A model generated the notes under the pieces. The model was given only the letters and a program-made list of their open reading frames with translations, was not told the origin of the DNA and did no database searches. Both the position numbers and the translations under genes were made by a program. This document shows, piece by piece, positions 57,577-64,000 of a DNA stretch of 64,000 nucleotides (the first letter of the stretch is position 1; the number at the start of each line of letters is the position of its first letter). The DNA is from Punica granatum. Lineage: Eukaryota > Streptophyta > Magnoliopsida > Myrtales > Lythraceae. The stretch is from contig NC_045127.1 of assembly GCF_007655135.1 (NCBI RefSeq), positions 54,911,051-54,975,050 of the forward strand, in the 5' to 3' direction.

Positions 57577-59010
57577 ATGGGTTACCTCTCCTGCAAAGCT
57601 CAATCCTCCATATCCGTCTCCAACTCTCACGCCCCGTCCCCGTCCTCATCGTCTTCCAAGAACATAAAGATCCAATATTACGACTACAGCGACCTCGAGG
57701 CCGCCACCGATGGCTTCTCCGAGCAGAAACTGCTGGGTAAAGGCAGTCACGGGTACGTCTACAAGGCCTTCCTCAAAGGGCAGCACGTCGCCATCAAGAA
57801 GCCCTCCAGAGGTCTGGAACTGGCCACCGAAGTCGATAACGAGATCGAGATTCTTTCCAAGATCCAGAGCCCCAGACTGGTCAACTTGGTGGGCTTCTCC
57901 AATGACTCCAAGAGCCGAATCCTTGTCGTCGAGTTCATGAGCAACGGTACTCTCTACGACATCCTTCACTCCAATACTCGATCTCTGAATTGGGGTCGGC
58001 GGATTAGGTTGGCCCTGCAGATTGCCAAGGCCATTGACACGCTCCACTCGCAGAGCCCGCCCATCATTCATAGAGATATTAAGTCTGCAAACGTGCTGAT
58101 TGACCGAAATTTCAATGCCCGGTTGGGCGATTTCGGGTTAGCTCTTAGGTGCCATGCGAATGACGGGAGGTTCTTGTCTACCCCACCTGCTGGAACTATG
58201 GGATATCTCGATCCGCTGTATGTGACTCCTGATAATTTGAGCACCAAGACTGATGTGTTCAGTTTTGGGATTTTGCTACTGGAGATAATCAGTGGGAGGA
58301 AGGCAATCGATGTCGGGTATTCCCCGCCCTCGATCGTGGATTGGGCGATTCCTCTCATTAGGAAGGGGAAGCTACTCTGCGTCTATGACCCGAGAATTGC
58401 TCCTCCTAAAGACCCCGTTGTTAGGAAACAGTTAGCTGTTATTGCTGCCAAGTGTGTGAGGTCATGTAGGGAGAGGAGACCTGCGATGAAGGAGATTGTC
58501 AATTGGCTCACAGGGTTGAGTAAGCTGGTCCCACTCCATTCGTGGAATGGGTTCAATAATCCGTGCTTGATGGTAGAGACCATGGGACAGCCGGTGGGAT
58601 TGAGAAACGCCCATTTGAATGCACAGGCTGAGAGTGCTGGAGGGAATTGCGATGATTTTGAGGGTCAGCTTGGGAGGGCAGCAGTGAGGAAATCGCGGAG
58701 AGTTTACTCGGATTTGGGGTTCAGGAGTGATTTGATGGATCTGATGGCTGTGAATACTGATGAGGATTTGGAAGTTCGGGGGGAGGCCAATGGGGATGAC
58801 AGCAGTAATGCCAAAGTTTCAAACCGGGCATTCAGTTCGAGATTTAGGAGCACCAGATATCTTCTGAATGAAAGAACTAGGCAGCAGCAGCCTCTTCCGT
58901 ACTTGGATAATGGTGTTGCTATTAATGTCAGGCAAAACCGTTCAGTCGGGAGCAATTCGAGAGATGTGGATCGGTCGAGTTCAAGCTCCCAGAGAGCAGA
59001 AGATGTTTGA
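57577..59010 (+). CDS. Receptor-like cytoplasmic kinase (At3g51990-like)
   Basis: Intronless, 477 aa. The start is MGYLSCKAQ: Gly2 and Cys6 suit N-myristoylation and palmitoylation, so it is probably at the plasma membrane. There is no signal peptide or transmembrane segment. The Ser/Thr kinase domain spans about 50-318: Gly loop GKGSHGYVYKA (54-64), VAIKK lysine (74/75), Glu in the C-helix region, HRDIKSANVL (165-174) with the RD arginine, DFGLA (185-189) and GTMGYLDPLY in place of the usual APE-type segment. All catalytic residues are present, so it should be active. The tail (320-477) is Ser/Arg-rich and of unknown role. It resembles At3g51990/At1g28390-type plant kinases, whose function is little known. 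Start at GTG 57496 is open but less likely. Confidence 0.94.
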   Translation: MGYLSCKAQSSISVSNSHAPSPSSSSSKNIKIQYYDYSDLEAATDGFSEQKLLGKGSHGYVYKAFLKGQHVAIKKPSRGLELATEVDNEIEILSKIQSPRLVNLVGFSNDSKSRILVVEFMSNGTLYDILHSNTRSLNWGRRIRLALQIAKAIDTLHSQSPPIIHRDIKSANVLIDRNFNARLGDFGLALRCHANDGRFLSTPPAGTMGYLDPLYVTPDNLSTKTDVFSFGILLLEIISGRKAIDVGYSPPSIVDWAIPLIRKGKLLCVYDPRIAPPKDPVVRKQLAVIAAKCVRSCRERRPAMKEIVNWLTGLSKLVPLHSWNGFNNPCLMVETMGQPVGLRNAHLNAQAESAGGNCDDFEGQLGRAAVRKSRRVYSDLGFRSDLMDLMAVNTDEDLEVRGEANGDDSSNAKVSNRAFSSRFRSTRYLLNERTRQQQPLPYLDNGVAINVRQNRSVGSNSRDVDRSSSSSQRAEDV

Positions 59011-61255
59011 TTTGCTGCAGAGACTTGATTGAAGCGTTTACAGCTTGTATCATTACCATGCCTCGTTCATGTAGATACAGCCTATGGGGTTAGATCTCTC
59101 ACTCTCTTGGTCCTCATCTTAATAAGATGAGAAAAAAGAAAAAAATGAAAAAAGAGAGTTGTCAATGTTTGCTGAATTGTTCACGAACTGTTATTTTTGA
59201 TTAATTTTATTATAGGGATATCACTTGTGTCCCAGTTACAGGGTATGTTCATTGTTCAGTTGTCTTCAACATCGAAGGTTTTACATCTCAGATGCTGCAA
59301 AACGGATGCAGGAACGGGGTTTAAATGCATTGTGAATTAGGCTGATCTTGATGTGATACGATCTTATCCGGTTGACTGGCTTATGATCTCAGATATCGGG
59401 ATCGCTGTGTTTGGCTTCATTTTGGTGATTTGGTTTGTGAGAGGTCGTACCATTTGTTGCTTGGTGAACAAACTAAAATCTTAAAATTGAGCAGTGGGGG
59501 AAATGATACATTTTTTGGTCTTTTGCCACTTGTTAGTTGAGAGTGATTGCAGGTGATTGCTTTCGTTGCTCACCTAATCCTTCATATACCAAATGGAAAT
59601 GGGGGCATCGACTCAACTGATGATTTTTTTTTTTTAAATGTTGAAAAGCATTGGTAGCTTAGCTTCCCATCATTAAGAAATTGTTTATGGAACCAATCCT
59701 TTTGGCTTTATGTGATTGGCACCAATATTTGGTCAAACCCTTCAAAAAGGTAAACAAGCACATCGGAACATATGAAAGTAGACAAAAATGTTTTTTTTTT
59801 TTCCCTTTCTTTCTTTCAAGGAAATTCGGGTGTGATCAGGGTTAATAGTGAACTACCGTAGTTGCAAATTTATTAAAAAATTGTTTGACCCCTTACTTTT
59901 GAAGCCTTTTTATTTATTTTGCTTTACAGCTAGAAGTTATTAATTAATGTGTATTCATTCATTCATTCATTCATATCACCATGTGAAGGCTGGCCTTAAC
60001 ATTTTTTTTTTTTTTAATGAGTGGCTTTCATCAGTTGACCCGTTCTTATTGACCTCCGCCCACGAGATCAGTTGTGGTTTTATGTTTGACTCTGGCCTCC
60101 TTTCTCGAGGTATCGGACTTACTCCCTGTGCTCAGCTTTTTATGGAGTCGCTTCACGGGCTATTTGAGTGCTAGATTGGAGAATGTAGTAATAATGAATG
60201 GGTTCTTCTACGCTATAAAACCACAGAAGCAGCCCGGCTTTTCTGATCAATGGAAACCCTGGCTAGTAGGCATCTGGTCTGAAGGTGGACGATGGAGACA
60301 CAATACAAATCCTCTCTCTATTGAGGACAGGAGACGAGACCCACCCGCACCTGCACGGAATTGTTTTCACGAGCCATCCTCATGATAAGCATATATATAT
60401 ATATATAGTTCATGGATCGGAAACCCTTGTCTTACTTAATCGGCCTTTTGCAACTGGGGAAGGGATCTGGTTGGATCCATTCAGTTTGCCAAGCCCCTCG
60501 ATCAGCTCAGCTCATGAAATTGATATGATGATGGATGGTCCAATTTCTTCCATTGTCGTAAGTAAATAAATGATATACATACATACATACATATATATTG
60601 GTGAGGGGAACTTTCAAATAAACCATCCATCGCCTGCCTTCTCATATTCTCTGTGTCTGTAGGTATGAAGAAGTCTTTTTACATAAACAGAGGGAATGGC
60701 TGGGAAAAAAACAAATAATAGCACAGAACAATTATAGGTATCAACTGAAAGTTGAATTGAATGAACATAATATATAATATAACATAAGCATATGTCGACA
60801 AAAACGCACACGAAGCAAGTACCATCTCCTCTCTTAAGAATTTCAAGTCAATATCAATAATAGACAAAAGTATAAAAGAAAAGAAAGAAAAAGGAAAGGT
60901 CGACTACCCATTCTCCAAAATATCATAACCAAGGGATTCAAAAAACAACTATAACTTCTCGACACCATGAGTCCGTCAGATACCCTTAAAAACTAACCCT
61001 CCGCTTAAGGATTCCAAAGAGAGGACCAACATCAATATGACAAGGGAAATGTTCTATAACCAAAAAGAACCAAAAGAGGGATAAAAAAAATCCCCAAAAT
61101 TGCAGTCTTATGGAACCCCTTCCTTTGTTTCAAGGGGGGAAGGGAGAGGGAGAGACCTCTATCATTTGCCCCTAACCATCACTGCTGTTGTAAAAAGATG
61201 TGAAGCATTTTCCGATGCCAAACAAGAGAGACATGTCCACAAACTTATGCCCTTC
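59011..61255. other. Intergenic region between kinase and SEC31 genes
   Basis: The two genes converge, so both 3' UTRs fall here. No gene is recognised; frames 59947-60569 are motif-free. It holds (ATTC)n at about 59951 and TA repeats near 60392. Confidence 0.45.
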
Positions 61256-64000
61256 TCAGCCTAATCTCACGTTCTGCCTCGTCTTGATCATCCGCTTTAA
61301 CGCTGATAGCCAGTATCCGCATTCATCCCAGTCACTGGTGGTCAGTTGTACCTATTATAAGGACACAGCAACAAAAAGAGAACATGAACCTGAATGATAC
61401 ACGGAAATAGTATAGGAATAATAATTATCTTCAAATGTTTAACGAAAGAACCAAACCTGTATTTGGAGGGCGGTGCTGAAGTCACCATTATCAAGAGCCT
61501 GACAGAGCTGCACAAGCTTATCGGCAGCGTTCCTTGATATATCTCCGCTGTTGAGCTTTGCAAATAGGTCCCCTATCTTCCTCGAGTTATCTTCAATCTC
61601 ACGCTTCTTGCCAGGATTTGCCCGTGCACCTCCAACTGCTTCTGAAGTCTCATTGAAGAGTCTGGTCAGCGTTGCAATAACAGGTTTCTGGTGGGCTGCA
61701 ACAGATAAAGAAATCAAGGAACCACCATTATCAATTTATCAAGGTGCCCAGTACAGAGGCCTGCTAATTGAAAGATCAATGAATGACGATGGGAACAAAA
61801 GCCTTGGATCATACCAGGAACTCTTGAAGTATCGGCAGTCTGAACAGTAGGAGGTGGGGCAGCAGGGGCAGCATGGGCAACAGGTTGTACAGGAGCTGGT
61901 TGACTTGGGCTCGCAGGCTGCATTGTGCTGGGCATCCCTGGTCTCTGGACAACCCCTGGGCCAGTAACAGGCGTGAATCCTTTAGGTGTTGGTCCGGGAG
62001 CAACAACCTGTGGCGCTCTCGGGGTAGGAACTAGAGAAGGGCCAACTGGAGGTGCCACAGGTTGAAAAGAAGCATTGTTCGCCTGAAAGACATCAATCAG
62101 CATTAAAATAATGCTGCCAGTTGCAAAAGAAGCGCCATAATGCAGTGATCATGAACACAAAACAAGCACATCAACATACAGGATACAACTGAGAGTGCAA
62201 TGTAGGTGCCTGGTACTGCTCAGCATTTCTCAGCATAGGAGGAGCTGCTGGTACAAATGTTCTCGTAGCCAGTTGAGGATCAACAGGAGCTGGAGGAAAA
62301 TTTGGCTGGAAATTGGAAACACCAAGGAACAGAAAACAAATTAGAATGAATTAGAGAAACAATGTGGCAAAAACACCAGTATGATCAATGCCACAATTTC
62401 TCATGTACGTCGACATGCACATGTTCAGTATAAAAACATGAGGGACGCTAGCTATTGTTCTAGTTTGAGGGCATAGTCTTAGTAAATATGGCTTCTTTCT
62501 TCTTCTTAATCACCCAAAAAGACCCTGTAAAGTTATATAGTGAAAAATGCACCCTTCTAAACCTCATTTCTCTCCTGGGCAAAACCCTTATATATTGTCC
62601 CATCAAGTGGAGGGTGGACGGGTGCAAATTGACATTTGTACCAATTAGAATTAGGGCAACATACCTGGGGAACTTGAGTTGCCGGGGTTGGAACAAACAT
62701 TGTAGGCTGTGGGCTAGGTTCCTGATATGGTGGAGTTGGAGTATGGTATTGCGGGACAGAAGTTGGATATGATGAGACGGCAGGAGCATTGTATCCTTGC
62801 CCAAATGCGGAAGAGCCAAAAGACTGCCGGTGATTCTCCATGTAAGGACTTCCATGTTGTGAATGCCAGGAAGAGTCAACAGCCTCAGCTTGCAGAGCTA
62901 TGTTATTGGCTTCTATTTCTGTAACAAGTATGCACGGCACCAAAATTAGATTACCCAATTGTTGGGATTAGCAAATAAGAAAAGAGCTGCAAAACCAGAG
63001 CTTACAGATACATTTCAAAGTCGCAATGCATTGAAGGAAAAAGTAATCATAGTCACACCAGAGAAAATAAACGAGAAACTTTAGTTCCAAATGAAAAAAC
63101 AATTATCTGCCTCATATACACTGCATGTCATCATCAAAAAGGAACATGCTTTTGCATCTAAAATCCTCAATCCTTGAAAAGACCAAAACAGGACACAATG
63201 ATAAAATCCTTTATGGAAAATATTTGCAGTCACAAATATCAGATATACCAGCTTCAGTGGAGAAGGCAATGCGGTCCTTTAAGATGGAAAGTTCAGGTGA
63301 CAACTCATCTGTCCCGAGAAGCTTCAAATACTCCATCGCTGTTGTTAAAAGGCCCTGACTTGCTAAAATCTCTGCATACTTCTCAACAAGCTTGCATACA
63401 GAAGCACTGAACTGCTTCTGTCCACTTGCCAGTGCAAGGACTATGGTCTTCTCCATCAAATCCTACACCAGGAAAACAGGAATCCACCTTACATGCTATT
63501 TTGCTTTGTAAAAAACTTCTTCTAGGTAACTATAGCAGGTCTTCCATGCATGAAAGAACGGAAACTACCTGAAGAAGGTCAACATAGGACTTTCCTTCAG
63601 ATGCTAGATTCCTTGACCATATCTCCACAGTTTTGTCAATGTTGCCAGCACAAATAAAACAGAGTGTTGCAGCCAACATATTTCCATCAGCCACAAGCCT
63701 TGATCCAAGCGAGTTACAGAGCTCACTCCATTCTTCTCCCTGAGCAAACTGTTTTTTTTTTTTAACCACCCCAAAATGATAATAAGGATATATCCAGTAA
63801 GTAATCGTACAGAAAAGTTCTTAAATATAATTGATATCTGGAAATATTAAAGCGGTGCATGTATTTGAAAATATATCAAGTACAATACATTCTCAATCCA
63901 GGTCAAATCACTTACAGTACAAAGAAGGGCAAGTGTCTCTTTCCAGAACTTCAGGGGTCTGGTATTGACATGGCTCTGCATATCCTTGTTCACCATTGCT
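61256..64000 (-). CDS. SEC31: SEC31 COPII coat protein (3' half, cut by window end)
   Basis: Eight minus-strand exons: 64000-63916 (partial), 63748-63569, 63462-63249, 62918-62665, 62305-62180, 62082-61815, 61695-61457 and 61351-61256, in one frame (486 codons). SEC31 with SEC13 forms the outer cage of COPII vesicles at ER exit sites. Seen: the alpha-helical block [39 protein letters not shown] and [15 protein letters not shown], then a long Pro/Gln-rich linker (typical for SEC13/31 binding to SEC23), and a C-terminal helical domain ending [19 protein letters not shown]. The N-terminal WD40 part is beyond the window. It most resembles the plant SEC31A/B proteins (At3g63460 / At1g18830). Confidence 0.95.

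Overview
The window is plant nuclear DNA. Its genes have short exons with canonical GT-AG introns. It carries chloroplast-targeted and endomembrane proteins typical of plants, tRNA-derived SINEs, many MITE-like elements, AT-rich intergenic DNA and a degraded plastid-DNA insert. The proteins look like those of a (probably woody) eudicot; the species cannot be proven from the sequence.

Layout. 0.4-1.8 kb: 3' part of a cytosolic NAD-glycerol-3-phosphate dehydrogenase gene (+). 2.2-3.7 kb: a non-autonomous DNA transposon with about 150-bp terminal inverted repeats that carries a broken NB-LRR (LRR) gene fragment. 4.2-6.2 kb: a small conserved but unrecognised acidic/proline-rich protein gene (+). 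9.5-12.4 kb: a CCCH zinc finger plus RRM RNA-binding protein (-, 8 exons). 13.7-36.8 kb: a 23-kb gene-free block of AT-rich DNA holding five long-TIR elements, a small MITE with a target-site duplication, copies of a 'GTTTGGTTT' MITE family, a putative LTR remnant, SINE-like repeats and a plastid insert. 36.9-37.6 kb: an intronless group F bZIP with a Cys/His zinc-sensor motif (-). 38-49 kb: a second repeat-rich block with a hairpin MITE, a 55-bp poly-G tract, SINEs (one with a perfect 15-bp target-site duplication) and clustered MITEs. 49.6-51.9 kb: pheophytinase (+). 53.7-54.8 kb: a GIY-YIG nuclease of the SLX1/HIGLE type (+). 57.6-59.0 kb: an intronless membrane-anchored receptor-like cytoplasmic kinase (+). 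61.3-64.0 kb: the 3' half of a SEC31 COPII coat gene (-), cut by the window end.

The genes are independent housekeeping or regulatory loci, not a pathway cluster: glycerolipid precursor metabolism, RNA binding, zinc/stress transcription, chlorophyll breakdown, DNA/RNA nuclease, kinase signalling and ER-to-Golgi transport. The order CCCH-RRM, bZIP24-like, At3g51990-like kinase recalls a stretch of Arabidopsis chromosome 3 (from memory), suggesting an old syntenic core inflated here by transposons. I saw no convincing undescribed gene system. The most interesting features are the gene-capturing transposon, the TIR-element family with GC-rich cores, nested insertions, the plastid insert, and the splice-site ambiguity in the CCCH gene.
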